From: Hyphomicrobiales bacterium
Lineage (GTDB): Bacteria; Pseudomonadota; Alphaproteobacteria; Rhizobiales; JACESI01
Length of the DNA: 64,000 nt
Assembly: GCA_039989895.1 (NCBI GenBank)
Contig: JBDXGY010000006.1
Location: forward strand, 1,126,245-1,190,244
Direction: 5' to 3'
A program made the translations under genes and the position numbers. Below the pieces are notes generated by a model, which made no database searches, had not been told where the DNA came from, and worked only from the letters and a program-made list of their open reading frames with translations. Every line of letters begins with the position of its first letter. Within the stretch, counting starts at the first letter, position 1. Shown here in pieces: positions 18,459 to 28,196 of this stretch.

Positions 18459-18943
18459 ATGCATATCAAAACACACAAAAATATAGAATCATGTCTTCCA
18501 AATTGCCTAAACTGATATTTAAAAACGTATCCACTGATGCCTTTTTTCGATTCTTGCTAGAATTGCCCACAAAATTGCGTGTTGTTTTTGCAACACAAGG
18601 CTAGAAAATATCAGAAAATGAAAAAAAATTATTAGTAAAAGAGATGCAATTAAGAGTCTCAATAGTTGAGAATATGACTGATAGCGCCTGAATTCAGGCC
18701 AATAAACAGCCTATTTCCGTCGAAAAAGCTCACAAAATGCCTTTTCTATCGACTTTTCCGCGTCAACTTAGACGAAAGTCGTCCCTCAATATGCTGATGC
18801 ATAGTTGTCACACTTTCCATTGAAGCTGTTTCAGGTGGTTTACACGGCGCAATAAATATGGCGAATTGCGAGTGTGAGGAAAGCACTTGCGTTCCATACG
18901 AGATAATTCAGTCTTAATAATTAATTTGTCCGGAGACAAACTT
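18459..18943. other. 485-base non-coding region before the porin gene
   Basis: No convincing gene. It holds a GTGTTG/CAACAC hairpin (18579-18596), a perfect 14-base palindrome GCCTGAATTCAGGC (18686-18699) and a nested hairpin at 18750-18781. The last has CGACTTT pairing with AAAGTCG and CGTC with GACG inside. Together they suggest a structured leader, a control region, or a small RNA gene. Confidence 0.55.
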
Positions 18944-20266
18944 ATGACAATTAAAGCAACAACAAAAGCACTGCTAGGTACTGCAGTATCTTTTGCATTG
19001 TTAGGCACAGCAGGCATGGCAAATGCAGCTGACCTCGACAATCTTTCAGATGATGATCTGCTAAAACGCATTGAGCGCCTCGAAAAAATCATTGGCCCAG
19101 GTGAAAACAATGCAGTTCGCAACGGCAACGACAAAGTTCGCCTTACACTCAGTGGTCAAGTAAACCGCTTGGCAGTTGGCTTCGGCGATGGCGATAGCTT
19201 TGAAGTTCGCAATGCTGACAACACAACATCAAGTACACGCTTCCGCCTACTCGGTGCTGCAAAACTAGATGACAATTGGTCAGCTGGTACAAACTTTGAA
19301 ATTGAGGTCACTGCAGAAAACTCTCTTCAAACGTTACAAGACCAAGTAGCAAATCCAAATGCACTTTCTGGCGACTCACTACTTGACGTTCGTCGTGCGG
19401 CTCTTTTCGTAAAGCACAAAACATTAGGTCAATTGCTTATCGGTCAGTTCCAAACAGCGTCTGACTTCAGTTTCCACAATGACCTTTCAGGTACATTTAT
19501 CTCAGGTTACTCTGAAGTTCACCTAATCGGTGGCGGCACAGTATTCCGCCTTGATGATGGTGACAACAACCTTACAACAATCAACATTTCTGATGTTACA
19601 ACAGGTGCTGGTTTTGATGGTGGTTCACGTGATGATGTTATTCGTTATGACACAGCATCATTCGGTGGCTTCAAAGGTAAAGCTTCATTCACAAATGGTG
19701 ATGAATATGCCTTTGACTTGGGTTACAGAAGCAAAGATCTAGCTGGCTTCTCAGTTGCAGCTAACATTGCTTACACTAACTTTGGTAACTCAACTCGCGA
19801 TTTGGTAAGTGGTTCTGCCTCAGCTGTACATAATGCAACTGGTTTGAATGCAACATTCTCATACGGTGATGATAATCAAGACAACACAGCTTACTATGGT
19901 AAACTTGGTTGGAAGAAGAAGCTAACATCACTGGGTAGCTCAAACTTCGTATTTGAAGCTGGTTTCTTTGAAAATCAAAATGCAGCCAATGCTGAAGCAA
20001 TCCTAGCCGACGATGCAACTAGTGCTGCTATCACGGATACGGATCCGGACACAGATGGTATTCAGCCTGGCGGGAATGTCGATTTCTTGATCGACCAAGC
20101 TTTCGAATCTGAAGCAACTGTATTGGGCGTTGCATATGTTCAGCAAATTGATGCCTTGGCTTTGGAAGCATTCGTTGCATACCGCAACTTTAGCCTTGAC
20201 GACATTGAGGGACAAGGTTTTGACGATGTCAACACAATCACTGTTGGTGGTCGTATCAAGTTCTAA
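18944..20266 (+). CDS. Outer-membrane porin
   Basis: 440 residues from ATG 18944, chosen for CGGAGA upstream and a clean signal peptide ending ANA-A. After the signal, a short coiled coil (DDDLLKRIERLEKIIG) is followed by a long run of alternating beta strands. The last residue is phenylalanine (TVGGRIKF), the BAM-recognition ending of outer-membrane barrels. An Asp/Thr-rich segment (DTDPDTDG context, about 365-375) looks like a surface loop that may bind cations. It fits the general trimeric porins of alphaproteobacteria; solute specificity is unknown. The long upstream region suggests tight control. Confidence 0.9.
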   Translation: MTIKATTKALLGTAVSFALLGTAGMANAADLDNLSDDDLLKRIERLEKIIGPGENNAVRNGNDKVRLTLSGQVNRLAVGFGDGDSFEVRNADNTTSSTRFRLLGAAKLDDNWSAGTNFEIEVTAENSLQTLQDQVANPNALSGDSLLDVRRAALFVKHKTLGQLLIGQFQTASDFSFHNDLSGTFISGYSEVHLIGGGTVFRLDDGDNNLTTINISDVTTGAGFDGGSRDDVIRYDTASFGGFKGKASFTNGDEYAFDLGYRSKDLAGFSVAANIAYTNFGNSTRDLVSGSASAVHNATGLNATFSYGDDNQDNTAYYGKLGWKKKLTSLGSSNFVFEAGFFENQNAANAEAILADDATSAAITDTDPDTDGIQPGGNVDFLIDQAFESEATVLGVAYVQQIDALALEAFVAYRNFSLDDIEGQGFDDVNTITVGGRIKF

Positions 20267-20291
20267 TCTCACTTAAGTGGAGAAATCTATC

Positions 20292-20486
20292 GTGATATTC
20301 ACGAAGAATAATAATTTGACAGCGCTCTTTAGAGCGCTGTCATTAATTGGGCTTCTGTTTTTATCAGCATGCGCTAGTCTGCAAGTTGTAGAAGAAGATC
20401 CTTTAGTCCTAACAGATCCTGACATTCCTCCTGGAACCGGTATCATCGAAAGATTAACCGGCAAGAAGCTGGAAGTAGGAATTTAA
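20292..20486 (+). CDS. Small lipoprotein downstream of porin
   Basis: 64 residues if translation begins at GTG 20292, which lies eight bases after GGAGA; GTG 20277 is an alternative. A hydrophobic segment ends in the lipobox L-S-A-C, so the mature protein is a lipid-anchored peptide of about 40 residues rich in D, P and V. It starts 25 bases after the porin stop and shares its terminator, so it is likely cotranscribed. I do not recognise a family. Confidence 0.7.
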   Translation: MIFTKNNNLTALFRALSLIGLLFLSACASLQVVEEDPLVLTDPDIPPGTGIIERLTGKKLEVGI

Positions 20487-20491
20487 AAAAG

Positions 20492-20517
20492 AACCCGGCT
20501 TAAGAGCCGGGTTTTTT
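20492..20517 (+). terminator. Terminator of porin-lipoprotein transcript
   Basis: AACCCGGCT, a TAAG loop, AGCCGGGTT and a T run make a strong nine-bp stem terminator. It begins six bases past the lipoprotein stop. Confidence 0.92.
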
Positions 20518-20547
20518 ATTGTCTCAAATTTAAAACGATAAAGCCTA

Positions 20548-20868
20548 TCACTCGCTAAGGATTTGCTCCTGCGCCGTGATCAGAATATCACTCATCGCTT
20601 TGCGAATATCAGCTTCTGACAGGTCAATCCCTGCTTCATCAACATCAGCTTTGATTTTGCGATAGACATCTTCGTCACCCGCTTCTTCAAAATCCGAGCG
20701 CACCACAGCTTTTGCATATTCACTCGCCTCATCACCACTCAGGCTGAGTTTTTCAGCCACCCATAACCCAAGTAACTTGTTGCGCCGTGCCATCGCCTTA
20801 AATTGCAATTGCTCATCATGGGCAAACTTATTCTCAAATGCGTCTCCGCGATCATCAAAACCACTCAT
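20548..20868 (-). CDS. DUF1476 protein (ATP synthase zeta-type inhibitor)
   Basis: 106 residues from ATG 20868, giving the family start M-S-G-F-D-D-R-G-D-A-F-E-N-K-F-A. Upstream GTG 20919 would add 17 residues not seen in relatives. The pattern ELQFKAMARRNKLLGLWVAEKLSLSG is typical of DUF1476. Paracoccus zeta subunit, which blocks the F1-ATPase of alphaproteobacteria, belongs to this family. Its position divergent from purC is a familiar alphaproteobacterial arrangement. Confidence 0.88.
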   Translation of the reverse strand: MSGFDDRGDAFENKFAHDEQLQFKAMARRNKLLGLWVAEKLSLSGDEASEYAKAVVRSDFEEAGDEDVYRKIKADVDEAGIDLSEADIRKAMSDILITAQEQILSE

Positions 20869-21101
20869 TTGCTTAAAAATCCCGTCAGTATCATTAAAAT
20901 TCACCCTATATATAGGCACACAAAGCGTCCATTAGAAGGAAGTTTAAGAGTTAAACACAATTCAACGTTAAAAAACTGACCACAAATCGCATCAAATGCT
21001 ACTGCGCCCTCTTTTCATGATTGTAACGGCGCAGCACATGCAGTAACTCTTGTGATAAATCAAGGACTCCAAACCGCAACATCCACGAGGGTGATAATCT
21101 A

Positions 21102-21866
21102 ATGAAAAGCCGCCGGCGCATTTACGAAGGCAAGGCAAAAATTCTCTATGAAGGACCTGAACCAGGAACACTGGTCCAATTCTTCAAAGACGATGCTACC
21201 GCCTTTAATAATAAGAAACACGAAATCATTGATGGCAAAGGTGTGCTGAACAATCGAATTTCCGAATTCATATACGGTCATTTGAATAATATCGGTATCC
21301 CAACCCACTTCATTAAACGGCTGAACATGCGTGAGCAGCTGATTAAAGAAGTTGAAATCGTGCCGCTGGAAGTCGTCGTTAGAAATGTGGCGGCAGGGTC
21401 GCTAGCAAAACATCTTGGCATCGAGGAAGGCACCGTTCTCCCCCGTTCTATTATCGAGTTTTATTATAAAAACGATGATTTGAACGACCCGCTGGTGTCA
21501 GAAGAGCACATCACTGCATTTGGTTGGGCAACCCCACAAGAAATAGACGACATGATGGCGCTTGCCATCCGCGTCAACGATTTCCTCACCGGCATGTTTT
21601 TGGGCGTTGGCATCCAACTTATCGACTTCAAGATAGAATGTGGTCGTCATTGGGATAACGATGTAATGCGTATTATCATCGCTGATGAAATTTCACCCGA
21701 TAGCTGTCGTCTGTGGGACGTCGAGACAAAAGAAAAACTCGATAAAGACCGCTTCCGGCGTGACCTTGGTGGCTTATTGGAGGCCTACCGCGATGTCGCC
21801 CAAAGGCTTGGAATTTTGATTGAGAATGAACCCATCAAAGGCACAGGCCCCAGATTGGTGAAATAG
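21102..21866 (+). CDS. purC: SAICAR synthetase
   Basis: Phosphoribosylaminoimidazole-succinocarboxamide synthase of purine synthesis. [23 protein letters not shown] at the N-terminus and [12 protein letters not shown] and IDFKIECGR in the body are family marks. 254 residues is normal. It heads the purC-purS-purQ-purL run. Confidence 0.97.
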   Translation: MKSRRRIYEGKAKILYEGPEPGTLVQFFKDDATAFNNKKHEIIDGKGVLNNRISEFIYGHLNNIGIPTHFIKRLNMREQLIKEVEIVPLEVVVRNVAAGSLAKHLGIEEGTVLPRSIIEFYYKNDDLNDPLVSEEHITAFGWATPQEIDDMMALAIRVNDFLTGMFLGVGIQLIDFKIECGRHWDNDVMRIIIADEISPDSCRLWDVETKEKLDKDRFRRDLGGLLEAYRDVAQRLGILIENEPIKGTGPRLVK

Positions 21867-21943
21867 ATTACTCAAATAAATCAAGGGTAGAAATTTTGCC
21901 CTTGATAAACCAAATATAGATAATTGATTTAGAAGAGAAAAAT

Positions 21944-22189
21944 ATGAAAGCGCGCGTAACCGTAACCTTGAAAAACGGTGTTCTGGACCCGCAGGGCAAA
22001 GCTATTGAAGGCGCCCTCGCTTCCCTCAATTTTTCCGGCGTCAATGAAGTGCGCCAAGGCAAGGTTTTCGATATTGAAGTGGATGCGGCCAATGAGGCTG
22101 ATGCAACCACTCAGATGAAAGCCATGTGTGAGGCACTGCTAGCGAATATGGTAATTGAGGACTATGAATTTGATTGGGTTCAAGCATGA
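21944..22189 (+). CDS. purS: FGAM synthase subunit PurS
   Basis: 81 residues. It is the small subunit that bridges PurQ and PurL in the three-part formylglycinamidine synthase. Begins [21 protein letters not shown], a typical PurS start. The stop overlaps the purQ start (ATGA). Confidence 0.95.
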   Translation: MKARVTVTLKNGVLDPQGKAIEGALASLNFSGVNEVRQGKVFDIEVDAANEADATTQMKAMCEALLANMVIEDYEFDWVQA

Positions 22190-22854
22190 AGTCAGCTGTC
22201 ATCCTGTTTCCCGGTTCAAACCGCGACCGCGATATGATTGCGGCGCTCACCAAAGTTTCTGGCCTAGAACCCGCTAAAATCTGGCACACAGAAACTGAAA
22301 TCCCAGCTTGTGATCTCATCGTCATCCCCGGCGGCTTTTCTTATGGTGATTATCTGCGTTCCGGCGCCATCGCTGCGCGTTCCCCCATCATGGGTGCGGT
22401 GCGCAAAGCAGCCAACCAAGGCGTAAAAGTGCTCGGCGTTTGCAATGGCTTTCAAACCCTATGCGAAGCGGCTCTCCTGCCCGGTGCGCTTATGCGCAAT
22501 GCATCGCTGCGTTTTGTCAGCCGTGAAGTCAAACTGCAAGTCACCAATGCCGACACCATGTTTTCTCATCACTATAAACAAGACCAAATTCTACGCTGTC
22601 CTGTGGCCCATCATGACGGCAATTATTTTGCAGACAACGCAACATTAAACGCTCTTGAAGCTGAAAACCGTGTGGTCTTCCGCTATGCTGAGGGCACAAA
22701 TCCGAACGGTTCACTCAATGACATCGCCGGCATTTCAAATGAGCGCGGCAATGTTTTGGGCATGATGCCACATCCTGAAAACCTGATTGAAGCTTTCCAT
22801 GGCGGCGACGATGGTCGCGGCCTGTTTGAAAGCGCTTTAAGTAAAGTTGCCTAA
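22186..22854 (+). CDS. purQ: FGAM synthase glutaminase subunit PurQ
   Basis: 222 residues from ATG 22186. The class I glutaminase nucleophile lies in GVCNGFQTL and the catalytic histidine-glutamate in MMPHPENL. It feeds ammonia to PurL. It overlaps purS by four bases and purL by one base, so the trio is translationally coupled. Confidence 0.97.
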   Translation: MKSAVILFPGSNRDRDMIAALTKVSGLEPAKIWHTETEIPACDLIVIPGGFSYGDYLRSGAIAARSPIMGAVRKAANQGVKVLGVCNGFQTLCEAALLPGALMRNASLRFVSREVKLQVTNADTMFSHHYKQDQILRCPVAHHDGNYFADNATLNALEAENRVVFRYAEGTNPNGSLNDIAGISNERGNVLGMMPHPENLIEAFHGGDDGRGLFESALSKVA

Positions 22855-25055
22855 TGATTGCAAACGACACCCCGATTACAGATGAACTGATTGCAAATCA
22901 CGGCCTAAAGCCTGATGAATATCAGCGTATTTTAGACCTGATTGGCCGTGAGCCGACCATCACCGAACTTGGCATATTTTCTGCCATGTGGAATGAGCAT
23001 TGCTCTTATAAGTCCTCAAAATTATGGCTAAAAACCTTGCCTACAAAAGGCCCTCGCGTGCTGCAAGGCCCGGGTGAAAACGCTGGTGTTGTTGATATTG
23101 ATGACGGACAAGTTGTTGTTTTCAAAATGGAAAGCCACAATCACCCCTCTTATATTGAGCCCTATCAAGGGGCCGCTACGGGTGTCGGTGGCATATTGCG
23201 TGATGTCTTTACCATGGGTGCGCGACCAGTTGCTGCCATGAACGCGCTTCGGTTCGGCGAACCCGACCATCCAAAGACAAAACACCTCGTGTCCGGCGTT
23301 GTGGCCGGCGTTGGTGGCTATGGCAACTCCTTTGGCGTGCCAACTGTTGGTGGTGAAGTGGAGTTTAACGCTCGCTATAACGGCAATATTTTGGTCAATG
23401 CCTTTGCAGCTGGCCTCGCAGATGCTGACAAAATTTTTCTCTCAGAAGCCAAAGGCGTTGGCCTGCCCGTTGTTTATCTGGGTGCTAAAACCGGACGCGA
23501 CGGCGTTGGTGGAGCCACCATGGCTTCAGCTGAATTCGACGACGATATTGAGGAAAAACGCCCAACCGTCCAAGTAGGTGACCCTTTCACCGAAAAATGC
23601 CTACTTGAAGCCTGTTTAGAGCTGATGAAAACCGGCGCTGTGATCGCAATCCAAGACATGGGAGCCGCTGGCCTGACCTGTTCTGCCGTTGAAATGGGTG
23701 CCAAGGGCAATCTTGGTGTTGAGCTTGACCTCGACAAGGTGCCCATTCGTGAAACCCACATGAGCGCTTATGAAATGATGCTCTCTGAAAGTCAGGAACG
23801 CATGTTGATGGTGTTAGAACCATCAAAAGAAGAGGTTGCCGCGAAAATATTCGAAAAATGGGGCCTCGATTTCGCGATTGTGGGCGTCACAACCGATGAC
23901 CAGAGATTCCGCGTTATGTTTCAAGGCACCGAGGTCGCCAATCTTCCCATCAAGGAATTAGGCGACGAAGCTCCCGAATATGACCGACCATGGGTAAAAC
24001 CAGCAGCGCCTGCCCCTATCCCCGCGCATACATTGCCCGAGGGTGAAGCAATCGGCGATCTCCTATTAAGCCTGATCGGCTCACCCAATGCTGCCTCAAA
24101 ACGCTGGGTTTATGAGCAATATGACACCTATATTCAGGGTAACTCTGCACAACGCCCCGGTGGCGATGCGGGTGTTGTGCGGGTGCCCTCTTCAAGCGGC
24201 GAAGACACCAAAAAAGGCCTCGCCTTTTCATCTGACGTCAATCCTACCTATTGCGAAGCCGATCCTTTTGAGGGTGGCAAACAAGCGGTGGCCGAGCTTT
24301 GGCGCAATTTGACCGCCGTTGGTGCAGAACCTCTTGCCGCAAGTGATAATCTCAATTTCGGCAATCCAGAGCGCCCTGAAATCATGGGTCAGCTCGTACA
24401 GGCCATCAAAGGTATTGGTGCCGCCTGTGAAGCTCTCGCCTTCCCTATCGTCTCTGGCAATGTATCGCTTTATAACGAGACCAATGGTGTCGGCATTTTG
24501 CCAACCCCCACCATGGCCGGTGTAGGTCTTTTGCCCGATATCGACAAGATGGCGACGATTGCTTTTAAAGACGTGGGCGAGCATATCATTCTCATCGGCG
24601 GCTTTGGTGCGCATATGGGGCAAACGTTGGCGCTTAACGCTATCACTGGTGGTGATTATGGCCCGCCACCGCCCGTTGATCTAGCATTAGAAAAGAAAAA
24701 CGGCGACTTTGTTCGCAGCCTTATCCGCGACAGCGCTGTCACCGCTTGTCATGATATTTCATCAGGCGGCTTAGCAATTGCCTTGGCTGAAATGGCCATC
24801 AAAGGAAAAATCGGCGCAAGCCTCACTCTGCCCGTGAATGCCGCCACTGCGCTTTTTGCAGAAGATCAGGCGCGTTATGTGGTAAGCTGCAAATCAGCCG
24901 ATCGCGAACACATCTTATCCGCCGCCCAAAAAGCTGGCGTTGAAGTTGAAACAATTGGCAAAACCGGTGGCACTGTATTGGATATAGGCGCAAAGATATC
25001 ACTTGAAAGCCTTACCAAAGCATATGAAGATTGGTTCCCAGCCTATATGGCTTGA
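22854..25055 (+). CDS. purL: FGAM synthase subunit PurL (small type)
   Basis: 733 residues, the small PurL that needs PurS and PurQ. ATP-binding and dimer motifs are present ([40 protein letters not shown]). It converts FGAR to FGAM using ATP and ammonia. The ATG shares an A with the purQ stop. Confidence 0.97.
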   Translation: MIANDTPITDELIANHGLKPDEYQRILDLIGREPTITELGIFSAMWNEHCSYKSSKLWLKTLPTKGPRVLQGPGENAGVVDIDDGQVVVFKMESHNHPSYIEPYQGAATGVGGILRDVFTMGARPVAAMNALRFGEPDHPKTKHLVSGVVAGVGGYGNSFGVPTVGGEVEFNARYNGNILVNAFAAGLADADKIFLSEAKGVGLPVVYLGAKTGRDGVGGATMASAEFDDDIEEKRPTVQVGDPFTEKCLLEACLELMKTGAVIAIQDMGAAGLTCSAVEMGAKGNLGVELDLDKVPIRETHMSAYEMMLSESQERMLMVLEPSKEEVAAKIFEKWGLDFAIVGVTTDDQRFRVMFQGTEVANLPIKELGDEAPEYDRPWVKPAAPAPIPAHTLPEGEAIGDLLLSLIGSPNAASKRWVYEQYDTYIQGNSAQRPGGDAGVVRVPSSSGEDTKKGLAFSSDVNPTYCEADPFEGGKQAVAELWRNLTAVGAEPLAASDNLNFGNPERPEIMGQLVQAIKGIGAACEALAFPIVSGNVSLYNETNGVGILPTPTMAGVGLLPDIDKMATIAFKDVGEHIILIGGFGAHMGQTLALNAITGGDYGPPPPVDLALEKKNGDFVRSLIRDSAVTACHDISSGGLAIALAEMAIKGKIGASLTLPVNAATALFAEDQARYVVSCKSADREHILSAAQKAGVEVETIGKTGGTVLDIGAKISLESLTKAYEDWFPAYMA

Positions 25056-25082
25056 AGATTAAGATGAAACGGAGAAACATCC

Positions 25083-25316
25083 ATGCCTATGACAGCGGCT
25101 GAGATTGAAAGCATGATCAAAGAAGCCCTGCCCGATGCCGAGATCGTCATTGAGGATCTTGCCGGTGACGGTGACCATTATCGCGCCAATGTTATTTCAG
25201 AAACCTTTCGCGGCAAAACCCGCGTGCAGCAGCATCAACTCGTCTATGATGCGTTGAAAGGAAATATGGGTGGCGTCTTGCACGCCCTTGCATTACAGAC
25301 AAGTGCACCCAAATAA
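25083..25316 (+). CDS. BolA family protein
   Basis: 77 residues. The BolA/YrbA-like fold contains H in GDGDHYRANVIS and a later H in R-V-Q-Q-H-Q, residues that help bind a shared [2Fe-2S] cluster with monothiol glutaredoxin. The next gene is just such a glutaredoxin, so the pair likely works in iron-sulfur handling. GGAG precedes the start by nine bases. Confidence 0.93.
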   Translation: MPMTAAEIESMIKEALPDAEIVIEDLAGDGDHYRANVISETFRGKTRVQQHQLVYDALKGNMGGVLHALALQTSAPK

Positions 25317-25376
25317 GATATCAGAGCGAACCCCAATTGAACTGACGGGAAAACCCGCTGGTTTAAGGAGAATATA

Positions 25377-25718
25377 ATGAGCGATATGAAAGACTTTATA
25401 GACAGCCAAGTGAAAGACTCCGACATGGTGCTATTCATGAAAGGCACACCTAATTTTCCGCAGTGCGGGTTTTCGGGGCAAGTCATTCAAATTTTGAACT
25501 ATCTCGGCACAGACTTTAAGGGCATCAATGTTTTAGAAGATGATGACCTTCGTCAGGGCGTGAAAGATTATTCAAACTGGCCAACCGTGCCGCAACTATA
25601 TGTCAAAGGTGAATTTGTTGGTGGCTGCGATATCATCCGCGAAATGTTTCAAGCCGGTGAGCTTCAAACATATCTGGAAGAAAAAGGCGTTCCAATGAAC
25701 GGTCAGGCAACGGCCTAA
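25377..25718 (+). CDS. grxD: Monothiol glutaredoxin, Grx4 type
   Basis: 113 residues with active site CGFS in MKGTPNFPQCGFSGQ. The glutathione-binding TVPQLYVKGEFVGGCDI is intact. CGFS glutaredoxins carry and deliver [2Fe-2S] clusters, often together with BolA, whose gene is immediately upstream. Confidence 0.97.
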   Translation: MSDMKDFIDSQVKDSDMVLFMKGTPNFPQCGFSGQVIQILNYLGTDFKGINVLEDDDLRQGVKDYSNWPTVPQLYVKGEFVGGCDIIREMFQAGELQTYLEEKGVPMNGQATA

Positions 25719-25740
25719 GGATTCACAACTATAATATTTC

Positions 25741-25795
25741 AAAAGCCCCAGTTATCTATGGTTATATCATCTATAGTTATATCAGGGGCTTTTTT
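25741..25795. terminator. Bidirectional terminator between grxD and ttcA
   Basis: AAAAGCCCC (25741-25749) pairs with GGGGCTTTT near 25785-25793, with T runs on both sides. The loop holds a 15-base tandem repeat with one mismatch (ATCTATGGTTATATC, then ATCTATAGTTATATC). The ttcA stop lies inside the element. Confidence 0.75.
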
Positions 25796-26661
25796 GTATC
25801 TTGATTTTGCATCAACCCAGCAAAATCAAAGAGTTCTCGGTCCAATAGATGCGACGGTCGAACATTGGTGAGTGCACGCAACATTACATCCTTACGGCCT
25901 GGCATTTTGCTCTCAATATCATTCAACATCTGTTTCATAACATTGCGCTGAAGCCCGTCTTGCGATCCGCATAAGTCACATGGAATAATTGGGAATTCCA
26001 TAGCATTAGAAAACTTCTCGATGTCCTCTTCACCGCAATACGCAAGCGGACGCATCAGCATGAGATCGCCCTCATCATTAAGAAGCTTCGGTGGCATGGA
26101 AGCCAACCGTCCTGCATGAAAGAAATTCAGAAAAAATGTCTCTAAAATATCATCACGGTGATGGCCGAGAATGACCGCTGAGCATCCCTCTTCGCGCGCA
26201 ATGCGATAAAGATTGCCACGCCTCAACCGCGAGCAAAGCGCACAATAAGTTGCGCCTTCCGGTACTTTATCGGTGACGATTGAATAGGTGTCTTTGCGCT
26301 CAATACGATTAGGGATACTGTATTTCTCAAAAAATTCAGGTAAAATATGAGCTGGAAACCCCGGTTGCGCCTGATCCAGATTGCAAGCCAAAAGCTCCAC
26401 CGGCAAAACCCCGCGCCACTTCAAATCAAGCAGCAATGACAAGAGGGCATAGGAATCTTTTCCCCCCGAAAGGCACACGAGCCACTTTTGCCCCGGCTCA
26501 ATCATAGAAAAATCATCCATTGCTTCGCGCATTTGGCGTAACAGGCGCTTACGGATCTTTTTAAAGGAAACACTGGACGGCGCATCAAGAAACAAAGGAT
26601 GGCAACTATCCTGCGAAACAGTAGCGTTATCATGCTCTATGGTATCTAATTTAATGCTCAT
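25777..26661 (-). CDS. ttcA: tRNA 2-thiocytidine biosynthesis protein TtcA
   Basis: Thiolates cytidine 32 of some tRNAs. PP-loop motif [14 protein letters not shown] binds ATP. Cysteines in [14 protein letters not shown] and CDLCGSQ fit the Fe-S and sulfur-carrying roles of this family. 294 residues is full length. It is convergent with grxD. Confidence 0.95.
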   Translation of the reverse strand: MSIKLDTIEHDNATVSQDSCHPLFLDAPSSVSFKKIRKRLLRQMREAMDDFSMIEPGQKWLVCLSGGKDSYALLSLLLDLKWRGVLPVELLACNLDQAQPGFPAHILPEFFEKYSIPNRIERKDTYSIVTDKVPEGATYCALCSRLRRGNLYRIAREEGCSAVILGHHRDDILETFFLNFFHAGRLASMPPKLLNDEGDLMLMRPLAYCGEEDIEKFSNAMEFPIIPCDLCGSQDGLQRNVMKQMLNDIESKMPGRKDVMLRALTNVRPSHLLDRELFDFAGLMQNQDTKKPLI

Positions 26662-26829
26662 AAAAGCGTTGTGTCAGGCACAGCCAACAAGGTCAAGATA
26701 TCTACCTAATCAGTGCATTGTTCACACAAAACTCAAGAGAACGTGAGCGAATGTCAAAATACGTGCCTTATTTCAGTGCCCTTTATTGCCTATGTATTAG
26801 ATATCAATAGATAATAAAGGGGAAACACC

Positions 26830-27234
26830 ATGTCTATATCACGTCGTCAATTCGCCACTCTTGCTCTTTCTGCAGCAGCAGTTGCAGCAATGGGTACGTC
26901 AACAGCGTCAGCCGGCAGTGCGCGTAAAGGCACATTTACCGGACACAAAGGCTACACAGCAAAAGGCACCGTCAAAATCAAAAAAGATGGTGGCAAGACA
27001 TCAGTAGTCCTAGGCGATGATTTCCTATTCAAGGGTACCCCGCCTGACATCAAAATCGGTTTCGGTAATGGCGGAAAATACGCCAAAGGTACAAAAATTC
27101 ACAACAAGCTATCGCACAAAAAAGGCGCAGCAACATTCCCAGTACCAGCCGGTATCGACACAGATAAATACAATGAAGTTTACATCTATTGTGAAAAATT
27201 CACTGTAATTCTGGGTACAGCAAAAATTAAATAA
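26830..27234 (+). CDS. Tat-exported DM13-domain protein
   Basis: 134 residues. MSISRRQFATLAL followed by an alanine-rich stretch and ASA-G is a twin-arginine signal. The rest, from about residue 36, is one DM13 domain: GHKGYTAKGTVKIKKDGG, a DDFLFKGTPPDIKIGFG region, KKGAATFPVP and VYIYCEKFTVILGTA. C121 is the conserved DM13 cysteine. DM13 is proposed, from other organisms, to take part in redox or electron transfer. The protein is free-standing, with its own terminator, and is small compared with animal DM13 proteins. Function untested. Confidence 0.85.
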   Translation: MSISRRQFATLALSAAAVAAMGTSTASAGSARKGTFTGHKGYTAKGTVKIKKDGGKTSVVLGDDFLFKGTPPDIKIGFGNGGKYAKGTKIHNKLSHKKGAATFPVPAGIDTDKYNEVYIYCEKFTVILGTAKIK

Positions 27235-27263
27235 CGCTCAGTAGCGTTCTTAATTAAGACTGA

Positions 27264-27295
27264 GAAAAGCCATCCACTCCAGGATGGCTTTTTTT
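27264..27295 (+). terminator. Terminator after DM13 gene
   Basis: AAAGCCATCC pairs with GGATGGCTTT around a six-base loop, followed by a run of T. Confidence 0.9.
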
Positions 27296-27331
27296 ATGAC
27301 TTTTTATGACAAAGGCCTGAGAGCAAGCAAT

Positions 27332-27359
27332 AAAAAAGCCGCCATAAAGGCGGCTTTTT
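27332..27359. terminator. Terminator of rpsD, bidirectional
   Basis: AAAAAAGCCGCC and GGCGGCTTTTT form a strong stem with A/T tails on both sides, 19 bases before the rpsD stop. Confidence 0.9.
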
Positions 27360-27378
27360 GAATTCTATGAACTCTCGT

Positions 27379-27996
27379 TTAGCGTGAGTAAAACTCGACG
27401 ACGAGGTTTGGTTCCATGATTACTGGATAAGGCACATCACTTAATGTTGGAATGCGCACCAATGAGGCAGACAATTTATTATGGTCTACTTCTACATATT
27501 CAGGAACATCGCGTTCTGCCAAACCAGTAGCCTCAATCACCATGATGAGCTGCTTTGAGCTTTCTTTCACTTCAACCACATCGCCAATTTTGCAACGGTA
27601 GGAAGGAATGTTCACACGTTTGCCGTTTACTTTAACATGGCCGTGGTTCACGAACTGACGAGCCGCAAAAACAGTCGGCACAAATTTCGCTCGATAAACA
27701 AGCGCATCAAGACGGCGCTCAAGAAGACCAATAAGGTTCTCTGATGTATCGCCTTTCAGGCGTACAGCTTCACCATAAATACGGCGGAACTGTTTTTCAG
27801 AGATATTGCCATAGTACCCTTTTAGCTTTTGCTTTGCGCGCAGCTGGATACCGAAATCTGAGAGTTTGCTAGCACGACGCTGACCATGTTGGCCTGGGCC
27901 ATAATCACGTCTATTAACAGGACTTTTAGGGCGGCCCCAGATATTTTCGCCCATACGGCGATCAATTTTATACTTAGCTTGTTCACGCTTTGCCAT
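27379..27996 (-). CDS. rpsD: 30S ribosomal protein S4
   Basis: 205 residues of the universal S4 family: early 16S rRNA-binding assembly protein. N-terminal region [27 protein letters not shown] and the S4 RNA-binding domain ([35 protein letters not shown]) are clear. As in other Hyphomicrobiales it stands outside the large ribosomal operons. Confidence 0.98.
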   Translation of the reverse strand: MAKREQAKYKIDRRMGENIWGRPKSPVNRRDYGPGQHGQRRASKLSDFGIQLRAKQKLKGYYGNISEKQFRRIYGEAVRLKGDTSENLIGLLERRLDALVYRAKFVPTVFAARQFVNHGHVKVNGKRVNIPSYRCKIGDVVEVKESSKQLIMVIEATGLAERDVPEYVEVDHNKLSASLVRIPTLSDVPYPVIMEPNLVVEFYSR

Positions 27997-28196
27997 CGTG
28001 GTTTCCTTGTTTTATTTTTGAAAACACGCCCTCCTTTTCCAAGATATGAAACCTTGAACGACAGAAAACTTAGCGTGCGACGCCGCGTTTTCACGGGTGT
28101 ACCAATTCACTCTTTTGAATAGGTGGCGGAGATGTATGGCACATAGCCCTTGATGTCAACCAGATCCTAAGGTCTAACCTTAGAAAATCGCATAGA

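Noticed and set aside
18491-18604. Possible 37-residue peptide after the hydrolase
   Set aside because: No ribosome site or recognisable motif; the region looks non-coding.
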